A DNA stretch of 64,000 nucleotides from Siphonodentalium dalli (taxonomy: Eukaryota; Mollusca; Scaphopoda; Gadilida; Siphonodentaliidae), in the NCBI GenBank assembly GCA_032622095.1, contig CP136061.1, positions 259,442,077 through 259,506,076 on the forward strand. The letters are read 5' to 3'. A program made the position numbers and the translations under genes. The notes beneath the pieces were generated by a model. The model saw nothing but the letters and a program-made list of their open reading frames with translations. It did no database searches and was not told the DNA's origin. This document shows, one piece after another, positions 1-11,030 of this stretch (positions are counted from its first letter, which is position 1; each line of letters starts with the position of its first letter).

Positions 1-358
1 TCTTATATATGCGAGTCGACCATAGGTCGCCTCGCATATATAAGAGAATGCATTGGCTTAACACATTAAAAATTATAAAATTGTTAAAGAATGTAAGAAA
101 AAATGGTAAAAAGTGTTAAAAAAAGATTTTTTTTAGGCCAATGCATTCTCTTATATATGCGAGGCGACCTATGGTCGACTCGCATATATAAGAGAATGCA
201 TTGGCACAGGGCATAACTGTAACTATCACAATGTGGTCAAGGAACCGGTTCCAATGATATCCATATTTGTATGGTTCTATTGAGACAGACCGAAGATATT
301 TTAGGCTGTTGAAGCTTTATTTGGCCGGTTTTGGCCGGTTTGTTGGGTAAAGGGTTAA
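1..358. repeat. piggyBac-like MITE, cut by window edge (family copy 1)
   Basis: Right part of a non-autonomous element ending GGGTAAAGGG followed by TTAA (355-358). It carries two large hairpins (about 1-60 and 136-207) built from the motif GCCAATGCATTCTCTTATA and its complement. The full copy at 57656-58038 shows the missing left end, TTAA then CCCTTTACCC. TTAA duplications with CCC/GGG termini are the piggyBac signature; the superfamily is inferred because no transposase is present. Confidence 0.75.
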
Positions 359-751
359 GAACAGACGTCGTAGTGAGTTGTGACCCAAGGACAATTTTGT
401 TAACATATCTATACTAGTAGTTTGATCTAAACAAAGCTGCTATTATTAAAATCAAGTGCTCAAATAGTGTGTCTGTCATTTGGAGAATGAGGTCACTAAA
501 GGGTAAATTAGTGATGCTATCCCACATGGTGGGCCATTGTCACCAAATTCACCCTCTGGGAATCTCATTGATCATTCATAAATCCATACATGTGTAGCCC
601 AAGGATCAGATGTGTGTATTCCGTGTATGTGTACACCAGCATACATTATGTACAAACGGCATGGAACTTCATCTTTGTCAGTCTTTACACTTTACATTGT
701 ACCTCACCTGAGCCAGGCTGAGGTCACTCGATGGCGAAGAAGAATAAAACT

Positions 752-901
752 ATCAATGTGAATAGAACGAAGGCCTAACAAAAATAAAGCTTGTGTTTGG
801 AGTAAAATGCTCTGAAAAATACCTCACCTGAGGTCAATGTGAATAGAACTAAGGACTAAGCAAATAAAGCTTGTGTTTGGAGTAAAATGCTCTAAAAAAT
901 A
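752..901. repeat. Tandem duplication, unit about 75-80 bp
   Basis: The block beginning TCAATGTGAATAGAAC and ending AAAATGCTCTGAAAAAT occurs at about 752-825 and again at about 834-901 with a few substitutions. Each copy contains an AATAAAGC string. No coding potential. Confidence 0.7.
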
Positions 902-1149
902 GGGTAGGTACATGTAGGTGAGTGGCAGTATGTGCTGGCATACAGATGCCACATAAAATCATTCAAAACGAAACTGTTTCTCCTTATTCCTTATTCATGG
1001 AAATTAGTGTGTACTGATCTCCCAATTCTCATGATATCTCAGTTTTTTTTTAAACTTACTCTCAGGTGCCTAATAATAGTGTTGACACTATTATTATTTT
1101 TGATTTGGCAAAGAGACACAGAGTGAAATTGCCATCAATATTATTAATT

Positions 1150-1276
1150 TTATAAAAAAAATCCCACCCATTACAGGGGTCAATTTAATTTGTTTAATTT
1201 GTATATAATTTGCAGCACTAGGTAGACTTTGTATGGCACTCCCTACCAATAAATGTTTTTTCAATTTCAATTGGTT
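1150..1276 (+). repeat. Possible 3' tail of a non-LTR retroposon
   Basis: AT-rich run ending CCAATAAATG, a T-run, then TTCAATTTCAATTGG. Tails with AATAAA and short ATT-type repeats are typical of CR1/L2-like retroposons and their SINEs. No body of the element can be traced, so this is tentative. Confidence 0.3.
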
Positions 1277-1406
1277 AGCAGAAATTGCAAAATGAATTGC
1301 AAATTACGATGCAAATCCAGTTAAATCGAACCATGCATTACTATTATTAGGCCATCACTATTATTAGGTAATCATTATTATTAGGCCATCACTATTATTA
1401 GGCACC

Positions 1407-2121
1407 TTAGTGTCGGCGCACACGATCACGGTTGTCCCCGGTTTACCCGGCTGCGGTGTAAATCGGGGACAACCGGGATCGTGTGCGCCGACACTTTGGG
1501 CCGGTTTTTGTCGGATCCGATTTAACCGGACCGATCAAACTGAGTTTGATTTCATCCGGAAAAACCGGCTCGTGACGATGGCAACGCGCGTGTTTTGCTT
1601 GTCACATGACCAAAACATCATTCAAAATGTCGGAATAGTTAGAAGCGACCGCTATTCGAAAATTATGTCAAGAATTCTGATCCATCGACAAGTAACAACT
1701 GCTGGTAGACCTATGGGCAGAAAATAGGTGCCCGTATATAGTAATCGCAACAAGAAGGCGGTAGCTGTGGAAAGGTAGTTTACGCCAATGTACGGCTATT
1801 GGCAGTATTCACAGTATTGCCCGTGACCTCAAATTCAATATATTATTATTAATATTATATATTCATTCAGTTTATTATTAATAAATATTAGTCTTTAGAA
1901 ATACATATTAATATAAATCACCATGACTAGCTATAGTAAATGTCTAGATCGGCTGACCACACCAGTTGGCTATTTACTACAGTGAGCGTAGGCATAGCAT
2001 GCATATGACCGGAGTGAAAATCAGACTCGTGTGCGCTGAACCCCCCGATTTTATCGGGGCCCGATTTACACCGCAGCCGGGTAAAACCGGGGACAACCGT
2101 GATCGTGTGCGCCGACACTTA
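1407..2121. mobile_element. MITE with ~60-bp inverted termini and TTA target duplication
   Basis: The left end (1410) begins GTGTCGGCGCACACGATCAC; the right end (to 2118) is its complement, and the matching arms run about 60 bp. TTA flanks both sides (1407-1409, 2119-2121). A second inverted copy of the terminal motif at about 1464-1494 makes the left end a palindrome by itself. A 3-bp TTA duplication fits PIF/Harbinger, but no transposase is present, so that assignment is inference. Confidence 0.75.
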
Positions 2122-2186
2122 GAGTACAGTTAATGGATCAGACATGTATGTATGCCAACATTGTAGAAGAATTAAACTGTCCCTAC

Positions 2187-2408
2187 CTTAACATAGTATG
2201 ATATTTCTGGATAAACCCGAGCAATAGCTATAAACATGGACAGGATTGTCTTGTGAGGGAAACTCGTCGTCACACAGTATGATACAGCAGGTAAGGTAGT
2301 AATCTTGTATCCATCATTCTCCAATGTTTTCTGCAATTCCTCGTCAGGCTTTTCTTTCCCTTCAGCAAGAATAGCACCCACAGCAAATCTCAACTTTTCT
2401 GGCTCAAC
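2187..2408 (-). CDS. TEX264: TEX264-like reticulophagy receptor, second coding exon visible
   Basis: A 222-bp exon of 74 codons, phase 0 at both ends. On the minus strand it begins after ...CCAG at 2409-2410 and ends at AAG before GTAGGG at 2187. Its peptide includes LRFAVGAILAEG, a segment like CAVGSILSEG of TEX264, then TTSFPHKTILSMFIAIARVYP, matching the region after it in the family. TEX264 is an ER membrane protein with a GyrI-like cytosolic domain that acts as an ER-phagy receptor and a p97/SPRTN cofactor. The upstream exon is at 6159-6422; the remaining 3' exons, including the expected LIR-bearing tail, would lie left of the window. The call rests on remembered family patterns, not an alignment. 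Confidence 0.72.
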
Positions 2409-2489
2409 CTGGATTGATAAGTGAGGTTCTAGTAAGATTAGGTTAAATGCAGCTACAGTAATACCCTAAGTAATTGACTTCTTAACAGC

Positions 2490-2643
2490 AGAATTATGGG
2501 TAACAGCAGGAAATATGGCTTGTTGCCATTCATTGGAAAGTTCTCACTGAGAGATTTCCAATGAATGGCAACAAGTGAGAGCTTTCCAATGAATGGCAAC
2601 AAGCCATATTTCCGACTAAATCCTGAAAAATTACCCATAATTC
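2490..2643. repeat. Fold-back element in the intron
   Basis: Arms of about 50-60 bp: AGAATTATGGGTAACAG...CATTCATTGGAAAG on the left is mirrored by CTTTCCAATGAATGG...TTACCCATAATTCT on the right, with a further inverted copy of the 20-bp core between them. The transcript could form a stable hairpin. Confidence 0.8.
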
Positions 2644-3007
2644 TTCTGTGGTTAAGGAGTCCATTATTTAGGACATTACTGTACATGTAACACTTGCACA
2701 GTATATCTAATTTGGTCACTGTACAGTTACATGTGGGATAAAATACACATTCAATGCTGTGGGGATTGTTCTGGCATTGCAAGTCGACTACTTCAGAAGC
2801 GAAAGCATCTCAGACACGTCTAAAAATTTACAGGATAAATTTCCATTTGAAAATCCAAGGACAGCCAAAACAGCCTTCCTTGAATCACTCCAATATTATT
2901 TCCAATATTTGAGCAATAATTTCAAATGAATTTTGCATCGAAAATGAACTCAGTGACCTGCTTGGCGATCACGAGCTGCGGCACTTAGCATTCGGATCGT
3001 TGATCGG

Positions 3008-3120
3008 TTAAAGATACGGGCGGCGTTGACATTGGGTATGCTGTTAAAATATTCAGCTTCGTCAAAAACCGCCATAAACAGAAAGAATATTTTTGCAACG
3101 AATGCCGCCCGTGCCTTTAA
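3008..3120. repeat. Short MITE-like inverted repeat
   Basis: TTAAAGATACGGGCGGCGTT at the left end faces an imperfect complement, AACGAATGCCGCCCGTGCC then TTTAA, at the right end. The whole is 113 bp. Ends are mismatched at several positions. Confidence 0.5.
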
Positions 3121-4135
3121 GTAGGCAGAACGCCCATTTAGTCTACTGCAAAATCACTTCATATATTTTTTTAATATAGGAAACTTGGATTCAAATATGT
3201 GATTGATTGTCGTTTTTGTACATTTATATCCGATAAATTTGTTTGGAATGGACTATGTGTTTTCTCCATCAGAAAAGTCTGTCCAAGTAGCCGGTACTGT
3301 CCATAAATATTCTGTTTATCATCTGTGTTATGAGTTTTCAAACATTTTATCCTGGAATTGCGTACCAGATTTGTAAAATACAGCTTTTACTTGAGTGATT
3401 GACTATGAAATTTTAGGAATGAATTGGTTCTTGCATTTGTGAATTATGGCCATATTCGAAGAGGACATATTCCAAAAAAGTGATACGCCCCTTGAGAAGC
3501 AGTGGATTACATTTGTTTAAAGTGGCACGCTCGTTTTTATTCTTAATTTTTTTTTATTTATATATCTTAACAAAAAGCCCCTGTGATTACATTGTATTAC
3601 CAACATGAAGAAGTAGAATACTCCGGTGATGAGATTCCTCATGTTAAAACCATCTAAGTAAAAGGTCAGTATTGTCAATGATTTGTCACAAACAATAACT
3701 ATTTAATGTAGACAACATTGATTGAGATCCTTCCACACGACGTTAGCAGCACGGCATGCTGTGCGGTTTATTACATCGGTTTTCTAATCTGGCAGTGCAG
3801 ATCTGTGCGTGTCAGTATGGTTGTTCTGTAAATTCTGCCATTTGCAATGACGGTACAGTTTTCGATCTAGGTCAGTTTTGGACTCTGATTGTGCATTGCT
3901 TCACCATGCAGTCATTATAAACAAAAATACGCGATTAACAAAAAACCATGAGTTCAACGATTAACTGCATAAAATGCCGTTGCCGCTGAAAAGACAAAGA
4001 TGATGCATTACACCATGTGGAAGTGCCTTTATGAATAAGATCAGATACGGAGCGCTTTTTATTTCCTCATTAACTTATTTGCAGTAGCAATGCCTGGTCT
4101 GTGTTTCTCTACACATTATTTTTCTTGGTATTAGC

Positions 4136-5880
4136 AGATAGTCCAAGGGTTAGTCTAAAGCAGACAGATCAAGGGTTCAATAGATGGTTCGATAGTCCGA
4201 GGCAAGGGTTCGACAGGCCCAGGGTTCGATAGTACAAGGGTCATTTAGAAGTGGATGCAGGATGTTGGGCCACACTCCCAACTTGGGTCCAAATTTCAAC
4301 AGCTCGAGGCAATATATCAGGGTTGGCGAATCACAAACCTCAAATACAGATTGCATGTATGTGCATGCATTAATTATAAAAACATAAAAAGGTTCAATAC
4401 AGCTTGCACCTGAGTATATGAACATAAACACTTAAGACATTTCATGCTTTTAAAGCATGTCACTTTCTAATGGTAAATGGGCAATGCAATGCGTGACCGT
4501 GTTCCAATATGCCACCTGGCAGCATACTTGTCTAATGTCTACACTATCCAAGTAACATGCCATAATTACCACGAAGAACCAAAATAATAACCAAGAAGAA
4601 CCACGAAGAACCAGAAAATTATTACCAAGTTGACCATACAATCGAAAACCAAAAAGTGATTTGGCCAAAGCAAGAAATCTCATGCGTAAATCGTGAAAGG
4701 CAAAAATCAACGATTATTCGTGCGGGCTATTTTGAACGCAAATTACTCGAGTGAGATAATAGAGACTTGTATTCATGTATCAAGATTTATCCGGCGGGTC
4801 AGCCGGTTCGAAAAAGTATTTAACTCTAACACCGCCGTGGATTGCATTTTTGTGATGTACAAAATATGAATCAATGAAAACTAACTTATGAGACAGCAAA
4901 GAGTCATAAATGTAATATCACAGATTACAAGTTGACGTCATTTAGAGTCGCCTCCCTTGTCACGCATAAGGTGTGGCGACTTTTAACAGACAGCCAAAAA
5001 TAATTGCACACTGGGCCTACCGGTACATACATATGTACACATACTCTCAAAATATATTACTCTTTTAATGCGGTCCTCAGCCATTTACAATGCGGTAATA
5101 ACATAAACAAAACATGGTTGTTGTGCAAACAACACGAGGGTGCATTAAGATCACGTTGTAAATGGCTGAGAACCAAATTAAACGCACTGCCTTGGGAATC
5201 AATGCAGTCGGTTAAAATTTCCAACCTCTGCACTGAAAAAGTGTATCAATTATTTGTGATTAAATCAAGGTAAATGCATAGCTCCAAAATCGGCAAATAG
5301 ATTGAAGCATGTGTTCCCTTTTCTAAGAAATTTTTGAGTGCCCTGTATGTACAGTAAGTGACCAAACTACATGAGGACCTCAACCAATGAGGATGTTTAT
5401 ACTCAAAAAATAAGTATTCACACAAGGAACAATTGCATCGTCAATTTCTTAATTAATTTAATTTAGAAACCAACAAGACAGATTGAAAATTGTTGTTATA
5501 TGACAATATATCTGGCTGTCTTGTCGGCTGACAGCAAGTTGTCGGCCAAAACAGGCATGTTAGGGTGACACAGAAACATCTTGACGTAACGCTGGTGTAA
5601 CCTACGACAATGTTCCATTTCGTTAACGGTCATCTCCACCACATTATGTTGCGTTGATAGTTATTCTACCATGTTGAGAAACATTGCTACGGTGTTGAAG
5701 TAACATTGTGACCGTTGTTAACACAAGATCTGCGTTGATTGTCATTTTTTTAAACAAGGTCGAGGAGACACTTATTTTGAAAATACGTGTATGGCACACT
5801 ATTGAACCCTCGGCTCAGACTATTGAACCCTTGGACTATCGACCCCTCTGACTATTGAACCCTCGGACTAATGTACAGTA
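4136..5880. repeat. Pair of inverted motif clusters, possible termini of an old 1.7-kb element
   Basis: At 4136-4230 the motif AGGGTTCGATAGT(CC) recurs several times; at 5795-5875 its complement ACTATTGAACCCTCGGAC recurs. The opposite orientation suggests decayed terminal repeats of one element, but the interior shows no gene. Confidence 0.35.
5070..5174. repeat. Hairpin-forming inverted repeat
   Basis: CGGTCCTCAGCCATTTACAA at the left is matched by TTGTAAATGGCTGAGAACC at the right, about 65 bp apart. Non-coding. Confidence 0.7.
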
Positions 5881-6158
5881 CCCACTCAGGACTACACCTT
5901 CGACATGATCGGGGTTTCATCTTAGAATCCAATATGGCATCAGTCAGACTTTGTGTCACCATCTACATTCCCAATCCTAGCCATGAGCATCACACTAACA
6001 GATCGACCATCAATGACAATTGCCATGTCATCAGCATTGCCAGATAAATACTCTGATAGTGATAATTTATTTCATGAGCACATGAAATTGATGAATCTCA
6101 TTGGCGCTTCAATGATTCATTCAAAATCTATCAAAATATGACTAGCGTGAGCAATTAC

Positions 6159-6422
6159 CGAGTTTGGATCATCATAGTAGATTCCCATTGTCCTTCTGGG
6201 ATGGACGAATGCAGATATTTCAGAAAACATTCCACCGCATTGCTTGTACGGTCCAGTCCCAAATTTGTATGCAAAGTAAACATTGTGGATGGGTGGCTTT
6301 CCCGCAGAAACTACGATGCTATGGAACAATCCTGAGAAAAATAATGTAAAAATTAGAGTTGAAATCAGAGCCAAGATCAAGACGATAATGGCTGTTACTA
6401 TAAAAAACTGTTGATCTGTCAT
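6159..6422 (-). CDS. TEX264: TEX264-like reticulophagy receptor, first coding exon
   Basis: Starts at the ATG at 6422 and runs to TCG at 6159, followed by a GTAATT donor. The 88 codons give a short luminal N-terminus, one membrane segment at residues ~7-29 (rich in I, L, V and F) and the start of the GyrI-like domain. Motifs GPYKQCGGMFSE and GIYYDDPNS correspond to GPYGETGRLFTE and AVYYDNPH in TEX264. Joined in phase 0 to the exon at 2187-2408 the residues continue naturally into VEPEKLRFAVG. If the donor is not used the frame reads only 13 more codons, which supports splicing. Upstream lies the small ORF at 6469-6627. Confidence 0.75.
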
Positions 6423-6468
6423 ATTGTGTAATTATTTAATTTATTCAGCAGTGTCATGCAAAGAAACA

Positions 6469-6627
6469 TCAGAATCTGTTTCTGAAATTCGTGCAAACAA
6501 GAACGGCAACTCCTGGATTTGATGGATTACGGATCAGCAGGCAAACTCCCAATCGGGAAACCTCGTCAGATTCCTTCTCATTCTCTTTGGTGAGCAGCTT
6601 GACGAAAATGTACAAGATGACTTTCAT
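6469..6627 (-). CDS. 52-residue ORF just upstream of the TEX264-like start
   Basis: ATG at 6627, stop at 6469-6471, ending 46 bases before the TEX264-like ATG on the same strand. The peptide starts MKVILYIFVKLLTKE, has a charged middle, and contains LGVCLLIRNPSNPG and VAVLVCTNF, with an amino-acid mix typical of real protein. I do not recognise it. It may be a translated upstream ORF, a small protein on a shared transcript, or the end of a neighbouring gene: an AATAAA on the minus strand sits between the two ORFs (about 6440-6445). Confidence 0.4.
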   Translation of the reverse strand: MKVILYIFVKLLTKENEKESDEVSRLGVCLLIRNPSNPGVAVLVCTNFRNRF

Positions 6628-6684
6628 TCCTTAATCCTTATTACTTATTCGAAAAAATTATATATTTACGTCAAACAAAGGGTG

Positions 6685-8040
6685 TCCCCCCCCCCCCCCG
6701 AGACAGTTTAAATATTCACTCCACACACACCCACCCCGATCCAAAATGGCCACGGTCCAGAGGGGTTTGAACAAATAAGGTACCCATGCCATTATCGGCC
6801 CCTTGGCCGATTTAGGTCAAACTAAGGGTGTTGTATGGTGCGCCCCGTAGACACTATAATTATTGTCATGAGGCATCGATCACATTCGTAGCCAGCTTTT
6901 TGAATTGATCACAAATGTAGCCAGCTTTTCTATGGCGATCACATTTGTAGTCAGCTTTTCATATTCATGCGAGCCTCAATGAACAAGATTAGTTTATTTT
7001 TCTGAGTTGATGGATAAAAAACAACTTGAATTTTAATTTGATATTAGTCCATCTAATAACCTGCGGTTTCCGATCATTGTCGTTGGAATGCTCGAATTAT
7101 ATTCCAATATAAATTTAAATTGATAAACGAAGTCACTTTTGGAGCATGACGTCGACATTTCAGACATTTCAGACAGGAGTGTGCGACGTCATATTTGGCG
7201 CCATATAAAGCATGGAATTAGAAAAAAACTGGCTACGAATGTGATTCGCTGGTGAAAAGCTGGCTACATTTGTGATCGATTTAATAAGCTGGCTACGTAG
7301 TACGAATGTGACCGGAGCCTTGTGGCAATGACCGCAACAGATCCAAAGTGGCCGCCGCCAAGAGGGATTCAAATAGGGTACCGGTACCTGTGCCATATTT
7401 CTCGACCCCTTGACCCATTTAAGTCAAACAAAGTCAAACAAAGGGTGTTGTATAGGATGGCCCACAAGACGCGTACACTATAAATATTCACCCCACGCAC
7501 CCCACACAGATCCAAAATGGGCGCCGTCAAGAGGGGTTCAAATAGGCCACAGTCTATGCCATATTTGTCGTCCCCTTGACCGATTTAGGTCAACCAAAGG
7601 GTGTTGTATATGTTTGACCGCCGTCCAATGTGGTTCAAATAGGGCACCCATGCTATATCTCGGTCCTTGGACGATTTAGGTAAAACAAAGGGTGTTATAG
7701 GGTGTCCCCAAATACACTCAAAATTTTCAACACACACACCCACCCCTATCCAAAATTACCCTGCCCAGAGGGGTTCAAATAGGGCACCTATGCCAGTTTT
7801 GATCAAACAAAGGGTGTTGTATATGTTGGCCCACAAGGCCCACCCGATCAAAAATGGCTGCCATCCAGAGGGTTTTGAAAATAGGGCACCCATGCTATTT
7901 ATCGGCCCTTGACCGATTTTGGTCAAAACAAAGGGTGTTGTAGGGTGGACCACAAGACACTCTAATTATTCACCCACCCCTATCCAAAATTACCGCCGCC
8001 CAGATGGCTTCAAATAGTTTCACATTTAATAATTTTACAC
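6685..8040. repeat. Diverged satellite array, ~120-150 bp unit
   Basis: About seven units share AAAGGGTGTTGTA, then CACAAGACAC, a CCACCCC stretch, ATCCAAAATGGCCGCC, AGAGGGGTTCAAATAGGG and TTGACCGATTTAGG. The CAAAGGGTGTTGTA anchor recurs near 6827, 7433, 7592, 7685, 7808 and 7926. A different fold-back element interrupts the array at 6862-7325. Includes a C14 run at about 6688-6701. Confidence 0.75.
6862..7325. mobile_element. Fold-back MITE inserted in the satellite array
   Basis: Both arms carry two to three copies of GATCACAAATGTAGCCAGC in opposite orientation: near 6875-6960 on the left and 7225-7310 on the right. The interior is AT-rich without a gene. Confidence 0.65.
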
Positions 8041-8169
8041 CCTTTGTTTTACCTATATCGTTCACAGAGGAGCCGAAAATGGCATGGTTGCCCTATTTGA
8101 ACCTCTCTAGCTGGCCGGCGGCCATTTTGGACCTGGTGGGGTGTGTGCAAAAATGTCTTGGATACAAAG
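8041..8169. repeat. One inverted satellite unit
   Basis: Complement of the unit described at 6685-8040: ACACCCTTTGTTTTACC at 8038-8054 and GGCGGCCATTTTGGACC at about 8115-8131. It forms the turn between the unit array and the minisatellite; another partial inverted unit follows the minisatellite at about 11060-11125. Confidence 0.7.
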
Positions 8170-10793
8170 CCTATGGCCATCCGAAACACCACCACGCCCC
8201 CAAATATACAAATACACAACTCATTAGGGCCATCCGAAACACCACCGCGCCCCAAATATACAAATACACAACGCATTAGGGCCATCCGAAACACCACCGC
8301 ACCCCAAATATACAAATACACAACTCATTAGGGCCATCCGAAACACCACCGCACCCCCAAATATACAAATACACAACTCATTTGGGCCATCCGAAATACC
8401 ACCGCGCCTCCAAATATAATACAAATACACAACTCATTTGGGCCATCCGAACCACCACCGTGCCCCCCAATATACAAATACACAACTCATTAGGGCCATC
8501 CGAACTACCACCGCGCCCCCAAATATACAAATACACAACTCAAGTATGGCCATCCGAACCACCACCGCGCCCCAAATATACAAATGTACAACTCATTAGG
8601 GCCATCAGAAACACCACCGAGCCCCTAAATATACAAATACACAACTCATTATAGGGCCATCCGAACCACCACCGCGCCCCCCAAATATACAAATACACAA
8701 CTCATTAGGGCCATCCGAAACACCACCGCGCCCCCCAAATATACAAATACACAACTCATTAGGGCCATCCGAACCACCACCGCACTCCCAAATATACAAA
8801 TACACAACTCATTATAGGGCCATCCGAACCACCACCGCGCCCCCCAAATATACAAATACACAACTCATTAGGGCCATCAGAAACACCACCACGCCCCCCA
8901 ACTATACAAATACACAACTCATTAGGGCCATCCGAACCACCACCGCACCCCAAATATACAAATACACAACTCATTAGGGCCATCCGAAACACCACCGCAC
9001 TCCCAAATATACAAATACACAACTCATTAGGGCCATCCGAAACACCACCGCACCCCCAAATATACAAATACACAACTCATTTGGGCCATCCGAAACACCA
9101 CCGCGCCCCCCAAATATACAAATACACAACTCATTAGGGCCATCCGAACCACCACCGCACTCCCAAATATACAAATACACAACTCATTATAGGGCCATCC
9201 GAACCACCACCGCGCCCCCCAAATATACAAATACACAACTCATTATAGGGCCATCCGAACCACCACCGCGCCCCTAAATATACAAACACACAACTCATTA
9301 GGGCCATCCGAAACACCACCGCACCCCCAAATATACAAATACACAACTCATTAGGGCCATCCGAACTACCACCGCGCCCCCAAATATACAAATACACAAC
9401 TCATTAGGGCCATCCGAAACACCACCGCGCCCCCCAAATATACAAATACACAACTCATTAGGGCCATCCGAAACACCACCGCACCCCAAATATACAAATA
9501 CACAACTCATTAGGGCCATCCGAACTACCACCGCGCCCCCAAATATACAAATACACAACTCATTAGGGCCATCCGAAACACCACCGCACCCCAAATATAC
9601 AAATACACAACTCATTAGGGCCATCCGAAACACCACCGCACCCCCAAATATACAAATACACAACTCATTTGGGCCATCCGAAATACCACCGCGCCTCCAA
9701 ATATAATACAAATACACAACTCATTTGGGCCATCCGAACCACCACCGTGCCCCCCAATATACAAATACACAACTCATTATAGGGCCATCTGAACTACCAC
9801 CGCGCCCCCAAATATACAAATACACAACTCAGTAGGGCCATCTGAACCACCACTGCACCCCAAATATACAAATACACAACTCATTAGGGCCATCAGAAAC
9901 ACCACCGCACTCCCAAATATACAAATACACAACTCATTAGGGCCATCCGAACCACCACCGCACTCCCAAATATACAAATACACAACTCATTAGGGCCATC
10001 AGAAACACCACCGCACTCCCAAATATACAAATACACAACTCATTAGGGCCATCCGAACCACCACCGCACTCCCAAATATACAAATACACAACTCATTAGG
10101 GCCATCAGAAACACCACCGCACTCCCAAATATACAAATACACAACTCATTAGGGCCATCCGAAACACCACCGCGCCCCCCAAATATACAAATACACAACT
10201 CATTAGGGCCATCCGAAACACCACCGCACCCCAAATATACAAATACACAACTCATTAGGGCCATCCGAAACACCACCGCGCCCCAAATATACAAATACAC
10301 AACTCATTAGGGCCATCCGAAACACCACCGCACCCCAAATATACAAATACACAACTCATTAGGGCCATCCGAACTACCACCGCGCCCCCAAATATACAAA
10401 TACACAACTCAAGTATGGCCATCCGAGCCACCACCGCGCCCCAAATATACAAATGTACAACTCATTAGGGCCATCAGAAACACCACCGCGCCCCCAAATA
10501 TACAAATACACAACTCAAGTATGGCCATCCGAACCACCACCGCGCCCCAAATATACAAATGTACAACTCATTAGGGCCATCAGAAACACCACCGCGCCCC
10601 CAAATATACAAATACACAACTCATTAGGGCCATCCGAAACACCACCGCGCCCCCCAAATATACAAATACACAACTCATTAGGGCCATCCGAACCACCACC
10701 GCGCCCCCCAAATATACAAATACACAACTCATTAGGGCCATCCGAAACACCACCGCGCCCCCCAAATATACAAATACACAACTCATTATAACG
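8170..10793. repeat. Minisatellite, ~52-bp unit, about 50 copies
   Basis: The unit contains GGGCCATCCGAA, ACACCACCGCGCCCC, AAATATACAAATACAC and AACTCATTA. Variants differ in C-run length (CCCC to CCCCCC), CGCGCC versus CGCACTCCC, and CATCCG versus CATCAG. Combinations of variants recur together, as in 8316-8480 and 9605-9770, and a rarer pair with CTCAAGTATGG then AAATGTACAAC appears at about 8538, 10408 and 10515. That is higher-order structure from unequal exchange of blocks. Reading frames on both strands stay open only because the repeat lacks stops; I call no protein. Confidence 0.95.
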
Positions 10794-10796
10794 GCT

Positions 10797-11030
10797 TGCA
10801 ACGACTCGTTATAACGACTTCACACAACACGTTGCATGCAACTCGTAATAACGAGTCGTCGGAAGTCGTTATAAGGACTTGTAGAACAATTTACAAGTCG
10901 ATATCACGACTTGTTTTTATTTCTACAAGTCCTTGTAACGACTTCCGACGACTCGTTATAGCGACTTGCAAGTTTTTGGAAGTCGTCATAACGACTTTCA
11001 AGTCGTTATAACGAATTGTGTCTTGTATAT
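10797..11030. repeat. Palindromic AACGACTT-rich block with a 38-bp-arm hairpin
   Basis: ACGACTTG and its complement are repeated in both orientations. The best hairpin pairs about 10849-10886 with 10921-10959 (AACGAGTCGTCGGAAGTCG against its complement). It directly abuts the end of the minisatellite and is followed by an inverted minisatellite scrap, TATTTGGGTGTGCGGTGGTG. Confidence 0.8.

Larger units (their letters stand above)
359..1406. other. Non-coding stretch, no gene seen
   Basis: No exon or long reading frame I would defend. It holds the direct repeat at 752-901, a retroposon-like 3' tail at about 1150-1276, and a short run of ATTATTAGG repeats at 1340-1405. Confidence 0.5.
2409..6158 (-). 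other. Intron of the TEX264-like gene
   Basis: Lies between the GT donor at 6157-6158 and the AG acceptor at 2409-2410 on the minus strand. It is about 3.75 kb and contains fold-back elements at 2490-2643, 3008-3120 and 5070-5174, plus a pair of inverted motif clusters at about 4136-4230 and 5795-5875. I see no additional exon. Confidence 0.65.

Noticed and set aside
1-207. CRISPR-like array of regularly spaced palindromes
   Set aside because: Only two hairpins in inverse orientation inside a TTAA-flanked MITE; no spacers and eukaryotic context.
2453-2782. 109-codon minus-strand frame in the TEX264-like intron
   Set aside because: It spans the fold-back element at 2490-2643, its peptide repeats the palindrome, and no splice signals link it to the neighbouring exons.
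8049-10801. Many overlapping open frames, 60-140 codons, on both strands of the minisatellite
   Set aside because: They repeat the phrase ELCICIFGG or NIQIHNSL because the 52-bp unit lacks stops in several frames. No start, splice or codon pattern supports translation.
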